This document shows, piece after piece, positions 18,279-27,466 of a stretch of DNA of 64,000 nt; the stretch's first letter is position 1, and each line of letters starts with the position of its first letter. This stretch comes from an uncultured Paracoccaceae bacterium. Its GTDB lineage: Bacteria > Pseudomonadota > Alphaproteobacteria > Rhodobacterales > Rhodobacteraceae. Position numbers and translations under genes: made by a program. The notes below the pieces were generated by a model. It saw only the letters and a program-made list of their open reading frames with translations, had not been told where the DNA came from and made no database searches. The stretch is taken from contig CANMIX010000001.1 in the NCBI GenBank assembly GCA_947497985.1, positions 186,001-250,000 on the forward strand, in the 5' to 3' direction.

Positions 18279-19673
18279 TCAGGCGCTTTGCAGCAATCCG
18301 TCTTCCTTTAGCCGCGCATAACATTCGTCCAAAGAAGTCCGAGCACGGGCAATCAAAAGATCAATTTCTTCCAACTTGATCACCAATGGCGGCGAAATAA
18401 TCATCCGGTCGCCAACATGTCGCATGACGAGATTGTTGGCAAAACACCGCTCGCGACAGATGTATCCAACAGTACCCGCATCGGCTGCAAAAGCCGCACG
18501 CGTCTCTTTGTTCGGCGTCAATGCGATGGAGCCCATCATACCGACAATCTTGGCTTCTCCCACCAAGGGGTGATCAAGCAGGCTTTCCCACTGCTCCTTC
18601 AAATATGGGGCAGCCACATTTTGAACATGCCCAAGCACATCTTCTTCTTCGAGGATTCGCAGGTTTTCCAACGCAACCGCGGCAGCGACCGGATGACCCG
18701 AATAGGTGTAGCCGTGATTGAACTCACCCGTTGCTATTACCGATGCAACCTCATCGCTGACGATGGAGCCACCAATTGGTGAATAACCGGAGCTCAGTCC
18801 TTTTGCGATCGTCATGATGTCAGGGCGAATGTTTACGGTTTGCGAGCCAAACCACTCTCCCGTTCGGCCAAACCCGCAAATCACCTCATCGGCGATCAAC
18901 AGAATTTCATATTTATCGCAGATCCGCTGAATCTCGGGCCAATAGCTGTCTGGGGGGACGATCACACCACCGGCCCCTTGAACCGGCTCCGCAATAAACG
19001 CAGCAACGCGATCTTCGCCGAGTTCCAGAATCGCCTTTTCCAACTCTTGAGCTTTGGCCAATCCAAACGCTTCCGGAGAGGTGTCGCCTCCTTCGGCCCA
19101 CCAGTTCGGCTGGTTGATGTGATGGATGTCCGGGATCGGCATGCCACCCTGCTCGTGCATCGCGCTCATCCCGCCTAACGAACCAGAGGCAACCGTGGAA
19201 CCATGGTAGGCGTTTTTGCGGCTAATGATGATGGATTTGGATGGCTTGCCCTTTAGCGCCCAATAATGACGCACCATGCGCAAGTTGGTGTCATTGGCCT
19301 CAGAGCCTGAACCCGCAAAGAACACGTTATTCAAATCACCTGGTGCGAGTTCCGCGATTTTTTGCGCCAATTCGATTGCCGGACGATGGGTCGTTTGAAA
19401 GAACGTGTTGTAATAAGGGAGCTCGCGCATCTGGCGCGCGGCAACATCGGCCAACTCATCACGGCCATAGCCGATATTGACACACCACAACCCTGCCATC
19501 GCGTCCAGGATTTGGTTCCCCTCGCTATCGGTCAAGGTCACGCCGTCAGCGCGGGTGATGACACGCGCGCCCTTTTGGGCCAATTCACCATTACAAGTAA
19601 AAGGATGCATGTGGTGCGCAGCGTCCAACGCTTGCAGCTCCTCGGTTGGCATGTGGTTTGTAATCGTAGACAT
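18279..19673 (-). CDS. Class III PLP-dependent aminotransferase, probably putrescine/polyamine-pyruvate type (SpuC-like)
   Basis: A 464-residue cytoplasmic aminotransferase. The PLP-binding Lys is in TIAKGLSSGYSPIGG, preceded by the Asp motif LIADEVICGFGRTGEWFG; the phosphate-binding FFAGSGSEANDTNLRM is also clear. Omega-amine transaminases of this subgroup convert putrescine, beta-alanine or GABA using pyruvate. Genes on both sides import polyamines and the next gene upstream is a GntR regulator, so putrescine is the best guess. Start at 19673 follows GGGAG. An 11-base operator-like sequence lies 36 bases upstream. Confidence 0.88.
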   Translation of the reverse strand: MSTITNHMPTEELQALDAAHHMHPFTCNGELAQKGARVITRADGVTLTDSEGNQILDAMAGLWCVNIGYGRDELADVAARQMRELPYYNTFFQTTHRPAIELAQKIAELAPGDLNNVFFAGSGSEANDTNLRMVRHYWALKGKPSKSIIISRKNAYHGSTVASGSLGGMSAMHEQGGMPIPDIHHINQPNWWAEGGDTSPEAFGLAKAQELEKAILELGEDRVAAFIAEPVQGAGGVIVPPDSYWPEIQRICDKYEILLIADEVICGFGRTGEWFGSQTVNIRPDIMTIAKGLSSGYSPIGGSIVSDEVASVIATGEFNHGYTYSGHPVAAAVALENLRILEEEDVLGHVQNVAAPYLKEQWESLLDHPLVGEAKIVGMMGSIALTPNKETRAAFAADAGTVGYICRERCFANNLVMRHVGDRMIISPPLVIKLEEIDLLIARARTSLDECYARLKEDGLLQSA

Positions 19674-19708
19674 GGAGCAACTCCCAATTCAAAGTTACGT
19701 CCAGAATA

Positions 19709-19719
19709 TGATCAAATTA
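19709..19719. promoter_or_regulatory. Operator-like sequence upstream of the aminotransferase gene
   Basis: TGATCAAATTA is identical to the sequence at 20508-20518 upstream of potF. The core TGATCA is palindromic. It overlaps the stop codon of the GntR gene and lies 36 bases before the aminotransferase start, where a repressor could act. Confidence 0.5.
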
Positions 19720-20421
19720 CCCATTGTCAATCGAATCAATATTCCGCGACAGACCTTGCCGGATCTGTTCCATGCCCTGTTTAACGTCGCGCTCCATCGC
19801 CAAGGCCGCCAACTCACCATCCCGGCGGCGCATCGCCTCCAGGATATCTTTGTGGCGATCAGGAAAATTCCCGGCGTCCAATTGCCCACAAACAACCCGC
19901 ATAGATGGTCCAAATCGCAGCCAGATACGTTCCGCAATATCTGTCAAAACGGGCGCGTTTGCGTGGCGGTATAGCTCTGCGTGAAATTGGTAGTTATGAA
20001 CCAAGTAGTGATGGATGTCCTCGGCCGATAGCGCCTTGTCCAAGGCCGCATCGATCTCTGCCAATCGATCCACTTCGTCATCTGAAATGTTGCGAGCGGC
20101 ACGGTTAGCCAACTCACATTCAATTGATTTCCTTATATAAACCATTTGATCTATGTCGTCAGGCGACAAAGAAGGGACAGAAACCCTTCGGTTGCCCTGG
20201 AAGACCAATGCGCCTTCAGAAATCATCCTGCGGATTGCTTCCCGAACGGGAGTCATTCCTACACCGAGTGTTTCCACCAACCCCTGAATTGTCACAGCCT
20301 GGCCTGGTGCCAGCTCTCCAAACAGCACTTTCTCACGCAAGCGTTGATAAACCACCTCATGGGTGGGGCGTTTCTCACTTGTTTCTGCTGTCTGCATGTC
20401 TTGCAAAACTGGGGCGGTCAC
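19717..20421 (-). CDS. GntR family transcriptional regulator, FCD subfamily, likely polyamine-responsive
   Basis: 234 residues from a GTG at 20421 that has an AGGAGG ribosome binding site 10 bases upstream; an upstream TTG at 20460 would put the ribosome site inside the gene. Winged helix about 20-85 (EVVYQRLREKVLFGELAPGQ, GVGMTPVREAIRRM), FCD helical domain after that with the metal-ligand type pattern RKSIECELANRAA and NYQFHAELYRHA. It is 43 bases upstream of the aminotransferase gene and divergent from potF, which is the usual place for a local regulator of both. Confidence 0.88.
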   Translation of the reverse strand: MTAPVLQDMQTAETSEKRPTHEVVYQRLREKVLFGELAPGQAVTIQGLVETLGVGMTPVREAIRRMISEGALVFQGNRRVSVPSLSPDDIDQMVYIRKSIECELANRAARNISDDEVDRLAEIDAALDKALSAEDIHHYLVHNYQFHAELYRHANAPVLTDIAERIWLRFGPSMRVVCGQLDAGNFPDRHKDILEAMRRRDGELAALAMERDVKQGMEQIRQGLSRNIDSIDNG

Positions 20422-20507
20422 TGTTCCGCGTCCTCCTATTTTTTTGGCAGAATGCACCAAGAAATGATCGCTGGAAACATAAAGATGTTGCGATCAGCTC
20501 TAAAACT

Positions 20508-20518
20508 TGATCAAATTA
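20508..20518. promoter_or_regulatory. Operator-like sequence upstream of potF
   Basis: TGATCAAATTA, a second identical copy of the sequence before the aminotransferase gene. Here it extends to the 8-base palindrome TTGATCAA. It lies 43 bases before the potF start and 86 bases before the GntR start, so one site could serve both divergent genes. Confidence 0.5.
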
Positions 20519-20561
20519 TCACCAGCCGGACGAGGAAGCCGGTCTCAATTGGGAGTGTCAA

Positions 20562-21647
20562 ATGACCACTAAACTATTCACACTGACGACCGTCGCCGCG
20601 CTGAGTGCCGCTGCAGTCACTGCCGAAGAAGTTCGAGTTTACAACTGGTCCGACTATATTGACGAGTCACTGTTGACCAAATTCGAAGAAGAGACCGGCA
20701 TCAAACTCATCTATGACGTCTTCGACAGCAACGAAGTCCTAGAGACAAAGATGTTGGCCGGCGGCTCCGGTTACGATGTCGTTGTGCCAACTGGTTCGTT
20801 CCTGGCCCGCCAAATTCAGGCCGGCGCTTTTCAAAAGCTCGACCAGTCCAAGCTGACCAACGCGGAAAATATGTGGGACGCGATCGAAGCGCGGACTGCG
20901 CTGTACGATCCCGGCAACGAGTATTCCGTCAACTACATGTGGGGTACAACTGGTCTGGGCGTGAACACAGGCCAAGTGGCTGATGCGCTTGGCGCTGATG
21001 CACCCGTCGATTCCCTGTCGCTGGTATTTGATCCTGCCAATATGGAAAAACTCGCGGAATGCGGTGTCTATTTCCTGGACGCGCCTGACGAAATGATCCC
21101 GGCCGCTTTGAAATACATCGGCGAAGACCCCAACAGCATGGACGCTGACGTTGTTGCAAAAGCAGAAGCTGTTCTGACAACCGTGCGCCCTTACATCAAA
21201 AAATTCCACAGCTCGGAATACATCAACGCCCTCGCCAACGGGGAAATCTGCGTTGCATTCGGTTGGTCCGGCGACATTCTGCAAGCCCGTGACCGTGCAG
21301 CAGAAGCCGAAAACGGTGTCGAAATTGCCTATAACCCGCCAAAAGAGGGCGCGTTGATGTGGTTCGACCAAATGGCCATTCCAGTAGATGCACCTAATCC
21401 TGAAGCCGCGCATAAATTCCTGAACTTCATCATGGATGCGCATAACATGGCCGCAGCGTCCAACTACGTCTATTACGCCAATGGCAACAAGGCGAGCCAG
21501 GAGTTCTTGGTCGAGGACGTGATCGGGGACCCCGCGATTTACCCGAACGAAGAGACCGTGAAAAACCTTTATATCAAAGAGGCTTATCCGGCTAAAGTTC
21601 AGCGCATCGCAACGCGCCTTTGGACCAAAGTGAAGTCCGGCACCTAA
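20562..21647 (+). CDS. potF: Putrescine/polyamine ABC transporter substrate-binding protein
   Basis: Periplasmic receptor of 361 residues with a signal peptide (about 1-21). The mature start EEVRVYNWSDYIDESLL and FDSNEVLETKMLAGGSGYDVV are the hallmark of PotD/PotF proteins. ICVAFGWSGDILQARDRA and PKEGALMWFDQMAIPVDAPN match the PotF half of the group. It is the first gene of potFGHI-puuB. A 10-pair hairpin follows it before potG, as in the other importer. Confidence 0.92.
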   Translation: MTTKLFTLTTVAALSAAAVTAEEVRVYNWSDYIDESLLTKFEEETGIKLIYDVFDSNEVLETKMLAGGSGYDVVVPTGSFLARQIQAGAFQKLDQSKLTNAENMWDAIEARTALYDPGNEYSVNYMWGTTGLGVNTGQVADALGADAPVDSLSLVFDPANMEKLAECGVYFLDAPDEMIPAALKYIGEDPNSMDADVVAKAEAVLTTVRPYIKKFHSSEYINALANGEICVAFGWSGDILQARDRAAEAENGVEIAYNPPKEGALMWFDQMAIPVDAPNPEAAHKFLNFIMDAHNMAAASNYVYYANGNKASQEFLVEDVIGDPAIYPNEETVKNLYIKEAYPAKVQRIATRLWTKVKSGT

Positions 21648-21669
21648 GCCATTTTTTGATCTAAAAACG

Positions 21670-21693
21670 GTCAGGGCATACTCATGCCCTGAC
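21670..21693 (+). other. Perfect hairpin between potF and potG
   Basis: GTCAGGGCAT and ATGCCCTGAC form a perfect 10-pair stem with a 4-base loop, followed by TTCTT. This could partly end transcription or protect the potF transcript, giving more receptor than ATPase. Confidence 0.65.
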
Positions 21694-21768
21694 TTCTTAT
21701 GACTGGTCAACTGCGTCTCAAAACTGGGCCGCTCCGGAACTCTGTCCACGATTTTCAAGAGGTTTAGC

Positions 21769-22896
21769 GTGTCCAATACTGTCTTTGCGCCGTGGGATGA
21801 TCCATCCGAGCAGCCCCTGATTAAGTTCGAAAACGTCACCAAACGCTTTGGCAGCTTTATTGCCATCGACGATTTGACCGTCGAAATTTATGAACGAGAG
21901 TTCTTTGCGCTGCTTGGTCCATCGGGATGTGGCAAAACAACATTGATGCGGATGCTTGCCGGTTTCGAAACACCCAGCCAGGGCGTGATAGACCTTGCCG
22001 GCCAGAATATTGCTACCGTTCCGCCAAACCTGCGGTCCGTGAATATGATGTTCCAGTCCTACGCGCTGTTTCCACATCTGAGCATTTGGGACAATATTGC
22101 CTTTGGCTTGCGGCGCGAACGCATGCCCAAAGACCAGATCGACGAACGCGTTTCTGAAATGCTGCGCCTGACCCGTCTGGCAAAATTTGCCCGACGTAAA
22201 CCCCATCAGATTTCAGGCGGACAACGCCAACGTGTTGCCTTGGCACGTTCTCTGGCGAAAGCGCCGAAACTGTTACTTCTGGACGAACCCCTTGGGGCGT
22301 TGGACAAAAAGCTACGCCAGGAAACCCAGTTTGAACTGATGGATATTCAGGAAAAAACCGGGACCACCTTTGTCATTGTGACCCACGACCAAGAAGAAGC
22401 GATGACAGTGGCCTCACGCGTGGCCGTAATGGACCACGGCAAAATCATTCAAATTGCCACGCCCGACAAGATCTATGAGGAACCAAATTCGGTCTATGTC
22501 GCCGACTTCATCGGAGACGTGAATATCATCACCGGGACTGCGACCCCAAGCGGAGATGACACCTATGCCATTCAATGGAGCGAAGACACGGCACCTTTGA
22601 CAGCCAAATCCGCGATACCGTTTAGCACCGGTGACAACTGCCATGTTGCCATTCGTCCGGAAAAAGTCGCGATCAGCGCTGACAAGCCGAGTGAGGCCAC
22701 CAACGCAGTGCAAGGCAAGATCTTGGACATCGCCTATCTGGGCAACAGTTCAACCTACCATGTAGAGCTGCCAAATGGCGCGGTGATCAAAGCGCAAACC
22801 GCAAACACCCGCCGTATTTCTCGCCGTGCTTTCACATGGGAAGACACTGTCTGGCTGTCCTGGACCGCCACGGCAGGCGTGCTATTGGCGAACTGA
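21769..22896 (+). CDS. potG: Putrescine/polyamine ABC transporter ATP-binding protein
   Basis: 375-residue ATPase from a GTG start with GAGG upstream. Walker A GPSGCGKTT (50-58), signature ISGGQRQRVALARSLA, Walker B LLLLDEPLGALDK and FVIVTHDQEEAM are intact; a C-terminal TOBE domain follows (about 295-370). Its stop overlaps the potH start (TGATG), so the two are translationally coupled. Confidence 0.93.
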   Translation: MSNTVFAPWDDPSEQPLIKFENVTKRFGSFIAIDDLTVEIYEREFFALLGPSGCGKTTLMRMLAGFETPSQGVIDLAGQNIATVPPNLRSVNMMFQSYALFPHLSIWDNIAFGLRRERMPKDQIDERVSEMLRLTRLAKFARRKPHQISGGQRQRVALARSLAKAPKLLLLDEPLGALDKKLRQETQFELMDIQEKTGTTFVIVTHDQEEAMTVASRVAVMDHGKIIQIATPDKIYEEPNSVYVADFIGDVNIITGTATPSGDDTYAIQWSEDTAPLTAKSAIPFSTGDNCHVAIRPEKVAISADKPSEATNAVQGKILDIAYLGNSSTYHVELPNGAVIKAQTANTRRISRRAFTWEDTVWLSWTATAGVLLAN

Positions 22897-23777
22897 TGCG
22901 CCGTTTCATTCTCATATTTGTACCATATGTTTGGTTGATCGCGCTTTTTCTGATCCCGTTTGCGATGGTTTTGAAAATTGCCCTGTCAGATATCGCGATC
23001 TCAATACCGCCCTACGTTCCACAATTTGACTGGGCCGAAGGAATACGTGCGTTCCTCGCGCAACTGGACCTAGAGAATTTCACCTGGCTCACCCAAGACG
23101 ATCTGTACTGGAAAGCCTACCTCAGTTCATTGCGTATCGCTGTTATCGCGACCACGTTCACGTTGTTAATCGGATATCCAATTGCCTATGCGATGGCACG
23201 CGCGCCCACAGAATGGCGCCCGACGTTGATGATGTTGATCATCTTGCCGTTCTGGACCAGTTTTCTGATCCGCGTCTATGCTTGGATGGGGATCTTGTCG
23301 AACGAAGGCATCCTCAACCAGTTCCTTATGTGGACGGGACTAATTTCTGATCCTTTGGTGATCTTAAATACCAACACCGCAGTCTATATCGGCATCGTCT
23401 ACACGTATCTCCCCTTTATGATCCTGCCCATCTATTCGGCGCTGGAGCGTTTGGATGCCTCATTGATTGAGGCGGCAGAAGACCTTGGCTGTTCCCGCTT
23501 TTCCGCATTCTGGTTGGTGACCATCCCCCTATCGAAAACAGGTATCATCGCAGGCAGCTTCCTGGTCTTCATCCCGACCCTTGGCGAATTTGTCATCCCT
23601 TCCTTGCTGGGCGGATCCGACACGTTAATGATTGGCAAGGTCCTTTGGGAGGAATTCTTCTCGAACCGAGATTGGCCAGTCGCATCAGCCGTTGCAGTTA
23701 TCCTGCTCCTGCTGCTGGTGGTCCCCATCGTCTTGTTCCAGCGCAATCAGCAAAAGCAGCAGGAGGCCGAACAATGA
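22896..23777 (+). CDS. potH: Putrescine/polyamine ABC transporter permease
   Basis: 293-residue permease with about six membrane helices, the first at about residues 4-25. The EAA loop reads EAAEDLGCSRFSAFWLVTIPLSK. Start at 22896 overlaps the potG stop by one base; its stop overlaps the potI start (ATGA). Unlike the PotB-like permease at 14285, it has no enlarged periplasmic loop. Confidence 0.92.
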   Translation: MRRFILIFVPYVWLIALFLIPFAMVLKIALSDIAISIPPYVPQFDWAEGIRAFLAQLDLENFTWLTQDDLYWKAYLSSLRIAVIATTFTLLIGYPIAYAMARAPTEWRPTLMMLIILPFWTSFLIRVYAWMGILSNEGILNQFLMWTGLISDPLVILNTNTAVYIGIVYTYLPFMILPIYSALERLDASLIEAAEDLGCSRFSAFWLVTIPLSKTGIIAGSFLVFIPTLGEFVIPSLLGGSDTLMIGKVLWEEFFSNRDWPVASAVAVILLLLLVVPIVLFQRNQQKQQEAEQ

Positions 23778-24589
23778 CCCGGATGAGCTGGTTTAACACG
23801 GTTTCCCTGACGCTTGGCTTTGCGTTCCTCTACATCCCGATCGTGATATTGGTGATCTACAGCTTCAACGAAAGCAAACTGGTCACCGTCTGGGCGGGGT
23901 TCTCAACCAAGTGGTACGGCGAGCTTTTGCGCAATGACGCGTTTCTCAATGCAGCCTGGGTCACGATAAAAGTCGCTGTCGCATCGTCTACCTTTGCCAC
24001 TGTTCTTGGTACGATGGCCGCTTATGTCATGGTGCGGGGCGGGCGTTTCTTTGGACGGACTTTGTTTTCAGGAATGATCTACGCGCCGTTGGTCATGCCC
24101 GAGGTCATCACTGGACTTTCGTTGCTGCTCCTATTCATCGGAATTGGACTGGATCGCGGTGTACTTACGATCATTCTGGCCCATACGACTTTTTCCATGT
24201 GTTACGTGTCGGTCGTCGTATCTTCCCGATTGGTAACGTTTGACCGCTCTATCGAGGAAGCCGCGCTGGACTTGGGTTGCACCCCATCTGAGGCCTTTCG
24301 CCTCGTGACCCTTCCCATTATCGCACCGGCCGTGATTTCGGGCTGGTTGTTGGCCTTTACCTTGTCGTTGGACGATCTGGTGATTGCGTCGTTTACGTCT
24401 GGACCTGCGGCAACCACATTACCGATCAAGATTTTTTCCGCGGTGCGATTGGGTGTCAGCCCAGAGATCAACGCCCTGTCGACTATCATGATCGCGATTG
24501 TCGCAACCGGCGTCATAACAACATCGCTCATCAGCAAACGTCAGGTGATCCGACAACGGCGAGAGGAACAAGAGGCCGAAAGAAGCTAA
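23774..24589 (+). CDS. potI: Putrescine/polyamine ABC transporter permease
   Basis: 271-residue permease. The ATG at 23774 has AGGAGG ten bases upstream inside the potH end. EAA loop EEAALDLGCTPSEAFRLVTLP. Overlaps of 4 bases with potH and 1 base with the next gene show a tight operon. Confidence 0.92.
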   Translation: MTRMSWFNTVSLTLGFAFLYIPIVILVIYSFNESKLVTVWAGFSTKWYGELLRNDAFLNAAWVTIKVAVASSTFATVLGTMAAYVMVRGGRFFGRTLFSGMIYAPLVMPEVITGLSLLLLFIGIGLDRGVLTIILAHTTFSMCYVSVVVSSRLVTFDRSIEEAALDLGCTPSEAFRLVTLPIIAPAVISGWLLAFTLSLDDLVIASFTSGPAATTLPIKIFSAVRLGVSPEINALSTIMIAIVATGVITTSLISKRQVIRQRREEQEAERS

Positions 24590-25908
24590 TGCGCCGGATC
24601 TATCCGGACTACGCCTACGGGGATGGGCCACGCAACAATTGCTGGTGGGATGAAACCGTCCCGGCCCCGATGTGGCCCACTTTTGAAGGCGCACACACTG
24701 CAGATGTTGCGATCATTGGCGGCGGATTTACCGGGGTTTCAACCGCGCTCCACTTGGCCGAAGCCGGTGTTGATGTGGCTCTTTTTGAAGCAGAAACACC
24801 TGGTTGGGGCGCGTCAGGTCGCAACGGGGGCTTCTGTTGCCTTGGTGGTACAAAGCTCAGCCACGCGGCAATGGCCCGTCGTCACGGAGACGCGGCAGCC
24901 CAGTGTTATGCCGACAGTGAAGCGCAAGCCGTGACCCTCGTTCGAAGTCTGATTAACCGCCACAATATTCAGGCTGACATACACTCCAACGGCGAAACCC
25001 TTTTGGCGCACTCCGCGCGCGCTATGTCAGACTTACGCAAGCAAGCACGTTTCGCAGCTGGCGACGTGTCTCTACATGAGCCAGAAGACTTGTCAGCGTT
25101 AGGATTGTCCGGGCCATTTTTCGGAGGGCTGACGACACCAATTGGGTTTGGGCTAAACCCGCGCAAGTTTCTGTTCGGCCTCTCCGCTGCCGCACAAAAC
25201 ACAGGTGCTCGCCTGTTTCAGCACAGCCCAGTACAAAGGATCAAAGAGGTCCCTCATGGCTTTGAGCTGCATACGCCCAACGGCCAGCTGCGGGTAAAAC
25301 GCGTTGTTGTCGCGACCAATGGCTACTCCAGCGAAGATGTCCCCGATTGGCTGCGCGGACGATATGTGCCAAGCCAGTCCACCGTTCTGGTTACACGCCC
25401 CCTGACAGATGAAGAGCTGCAGGCGCAGGGTTGGACCAGCGATCAAATGGCATATGACACACGCCACCTGCTCCATTATTTTCGTTTGATGCCTGATCGC
25501 CGTTTCCTATTTGGCATGCGGGGTGGCTTAATGTCGTCCCCAACCGCGGAACGACGCATACGTCGACAGTTGCTACAGCATTTTCATCGTCTTTTTCCCG
25601 CGTGGAAATCCGTCTCGGTCACCAATATGTGGTCCGGCTTGGTCAGTATTGGAGCTGGTTTAACACCATTTATCGGAGCTGTGCCGTCCCACCCAAGAAT
25701 GTTCGCTGGGTTAAATTATCACGGAAATGGCGTCGCGATGGGGACCTACGCTGGTCGTCTCTTGGCCGATCTGGCGCAAGATCGAACGCCAGACTTGCCC
25801 CATTCCCCTGTTGTGCAGCGTGCACCTCGGCTACCTATTGCACCGCTGAGGCGCGCTGTTTTGCCGATCGCTTATGGGTATTATGCTGTTAAAGACTTTA
25901 GCTTTTGA
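24589..25908 (+). CDS. puuB: FAD-dependent amine oxidoreductase, gamma-glutamylputrescine oxidase-like
   Basis: 439-residue DAO-family flavoprotein. The dinucleotide-binding motif DVAIIGGGFTGVSTALHLAE is at about 40-60, and WGASGRNGGFCCLG (about 83-96) is typical of PuuB/OrdL proteins. Its start overlaps the potI stop (TAATG), so it is made together with the importer. In E. coli PuuB oxidises gamma-glutamylputrescine made by PuuA, but no PuuA gene is in this window, so the true substrate may be another amine. Its 3' end overlaps the convergent next gene by 28 bases. Confidence 0.85.
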   Translation: MRRIYPDYAYGDGPRNNCWWDETVPAPMWPTFEGAHTADVAIIGGGFTGVSTALHLAEAGVDVALFEAETPGWGASGRNGGFCCLGGTKLSHAAMARRHGDAAAQCYADSEAQAVTLVRSLINRHNIQADIHSNGETLLAHSARAMSDLRKQARFAAGDVSLHEPEDLSALGLSGPFFGGLTTPIGFGLNPRKFLFGLSAAAQNTGARLFQHSPVQRIKEVPHGFELHTPNGQLRVKRVVVATNGYSSEDVPDWLRGRYVPSQSTVLVTRPLTDEELQAQGWTSDQMAYDTRHLLHYFRLMPDRRFLFGMRGGLMSSPTAERRIRRQLLQHFHRLFPAWKSVSVTNMWSGLVSIGAGLTPFIGAVPSHPRMFAGLNYHGNGVAMGTYAGRLLADLAQDRTPDLPHSPVVQRAPRLPIAPLRRAVLPIAYGYYAVKDFSF

Positions 25909-26744
25909 ATTTCCAACCCCATTGCATGGTTATCCTTAGGATCGCCTCGTTGACTGCGCCAATGGCAATAGACTGCCATGCGCCAATGATACCACGGCCG
26001 AAGGTCCATATATCGCGCCACCCGTTTCTTTCCCGGATAAGCATCCAAGAATTCCATCTCCTCTTTGGCTGTCAGCACCTCTCCTCGGTACAAAAATTGC
26101 ATAGCCGGCGAAAGAAATATCGCAAGATCCTCGGCGGGATCTCCAATTACTGGACATTGCCAGTCGATCAATTGCATGTGCTTTTCTGAAACCAAAATAT
26201 TGCCCGGCACAGGGTCGCCGTGAAGAAGGGTCACGTCACAGGTTGGGTCAACAGATCCCGCAGGTTTCAGTGACTGCAACGCCTGTTGATCGGAACACCG
26301 CTGCAAGATGTTCAAGGACTGGCAAACCAATTCTGCGGATCCGTTCGGCCCCGAAACCAGATCTACCCGCACGGATTTCTCATGAACACGTGCCAAAAGC
26401 TCTGCCACTTTTGACGTGCCCGATTTCCATGAAACTCCATGAATGTGGTCGTAAAGAATCCAATGGAACCCTTGGGTCGTGCCAACCTCCCGAAGACGAG
26501 GCGCAAGATCTGTACCCGATAACTCTCTCAACACCGTGGCCTCACGGTCGGGATCGTTACAAAACAGCGGGTTCAACCCGTTGGGATCATACACTTTCAG
26601 TACAGAGCATCCCAATCGAAAAACACAATTCGACCGGCCGCCCTTTAACTGTTCCACGGCGCTAAGATCCAGTCCGCGTTCGGCCAGTTCCAGCCAAAAG
26701 TTCGATTGCAAATCCAAAGTGAGAAAAGTCAGGGCGCGCTCCAA
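25881..26744 (-). CDS. Phosphotransferase of the APH/choline kinase superfamily
   Basis: A 287-residue kinase-like protein. LLHGDPVPGNILV is the catalytic (Brenner) motif and LIDWQCPVIGDPAEDLAIFL holds the metal-binding Asp; the N-terminal lobe has KGGRSNCVFRL and VLKVYDP. The substrate could be an amino alcohol, sugar or aminoglycoside-like compound. It overlaps puuB tail to tail by 28 bases and is followed on its own strand by flgD, 39 bases after... in the opposite order of transcription, so it is downstream of flgD and might be read through from it. Confidence 0.82.
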   Translation of the reverse strand: MERALTFLTLDLQSNFWLELAERGLDLSAVEQLKGGRSNCVFRLGCSVLKVYDPNGLNPLFCNDPDREATVLRELSGTDLAPRLREVGTTQGFHWILYDHIHGVSWKSGTSKVAELLARVHEKSVRVDLVSGPNGSAELVCQSLNILQRCSDQQALQSLKPAGSVDPTCDVTLLHGDPVPGNILVSEKHMQLIDWQCPVIGDPAEDLAIFLSPAMQFLYRGEVLTAKEEMEFLDAYPGKKRVARYMDLRPWYHWRMAVYCHWRSQRGDPKDNHAMGLEIQKLKSLTA

Positions 26745-26782
26745 TCAACATGATAGAGTAAGCGCGCTCCCTTGAGACCGCC

Positions 26783-27463
26783 CTATACGGACGTATCACG
26801 CAACGCGGTTACCTCTGTCGAGTTGATCGCCGAACCGCCGTCCATGATCAAGACCACTTGGTTATTCAGCAGCTGCGTTTCACGAATTCGGCTATACACT
26901 TCTGCCGTAGCAGACGCGATCAATTCGTCGTTTTGATAGCTTTCCAGCGTGAAACCATAGTTCCCAACAGCGACTTGGTTTCCGTCTGCGTCGCGACCAT
27001 CCCACTCGTAATCATCGGTAGATGTCGGCAAAGAGACACGGTTGATTTCATTTCCGCTCGAATCTCTGATGATCAGCCTTACGTCATCGGCGACGGAGCT
27101 TGGGTTGGGTGACACAACAACCGGATTCGCTCCGTCAAAATACCCGTCCACGGCTGCACGGCCATCCAATCCAACCCATTGCGTAACCGTTGAGAGCGAC
27201 GACAGTGACAACAATTGTTCCTGCAGACCAGAGAGCAAGTCATTGGCTTGAACTTGTTGTTCCACCATCGAAAATTGCGCAAGTTGGGATGCATATTCAG
27301 TGGAGTCAATTGGCTCCAATGGGTCCTGATTCTGTGCCTGAGTCGTCAGCAAACGTAGGAATGTCTCAAAGTCGGACGTGATAACAGTCTCACCTGAGGT
27401 GCTGGCTGTTGGCGATGTGAACAGCGACGCGTTGGTTTCGCTGGAAGTTACAGGAGTGGTCAT
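26783..27463 (-). CDS. flgD: Flagellar hook assembly protein FlgD
   Basis: 226-residue scaffold needed for hook polymerisation. The conserved N-terminal block DFETFLRLLTTQAQNQDPLE with SAQ-like ASQLAQFSMVEQQVQAN (about 30-70) and the C-terminal FlgD Ig-like part (YEWDGRDADGNQVAVGNYGF) are clear. It starts 3 bases after the fliK stop, so fliK and flgD are one operon. Confidence 0.93.
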   Translation of the reverse strand: MTTPVTSSETNASLFTSPTASTSGETVITSDFETFLRLLTTQAQNQDPLEPIDSTEYASQLAQFSMVEQQVQANDLLSGLQEQLLSLSSLSTVTQWVGLDGRAAVDGYFDGANPVVVSPNPSSVADDVRLIIRDSSGNEINRVSLPTSTDDYEWDGRDADGNQVAVGNYGFTLESYQNDELIASATAEVYSRIRETQLLNNQVVLIMDGGSAINSTEVTALRDTSV

Positions 27464-27466
27464 AGT

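Noticed and set aside
18042-18311. 89-codon plus-strand frame in the gap before the ABC operon
   Set aside because: It crosses the aminotransferase terminator and enters the 3' end of that gene, and has no family character or ribosome site.
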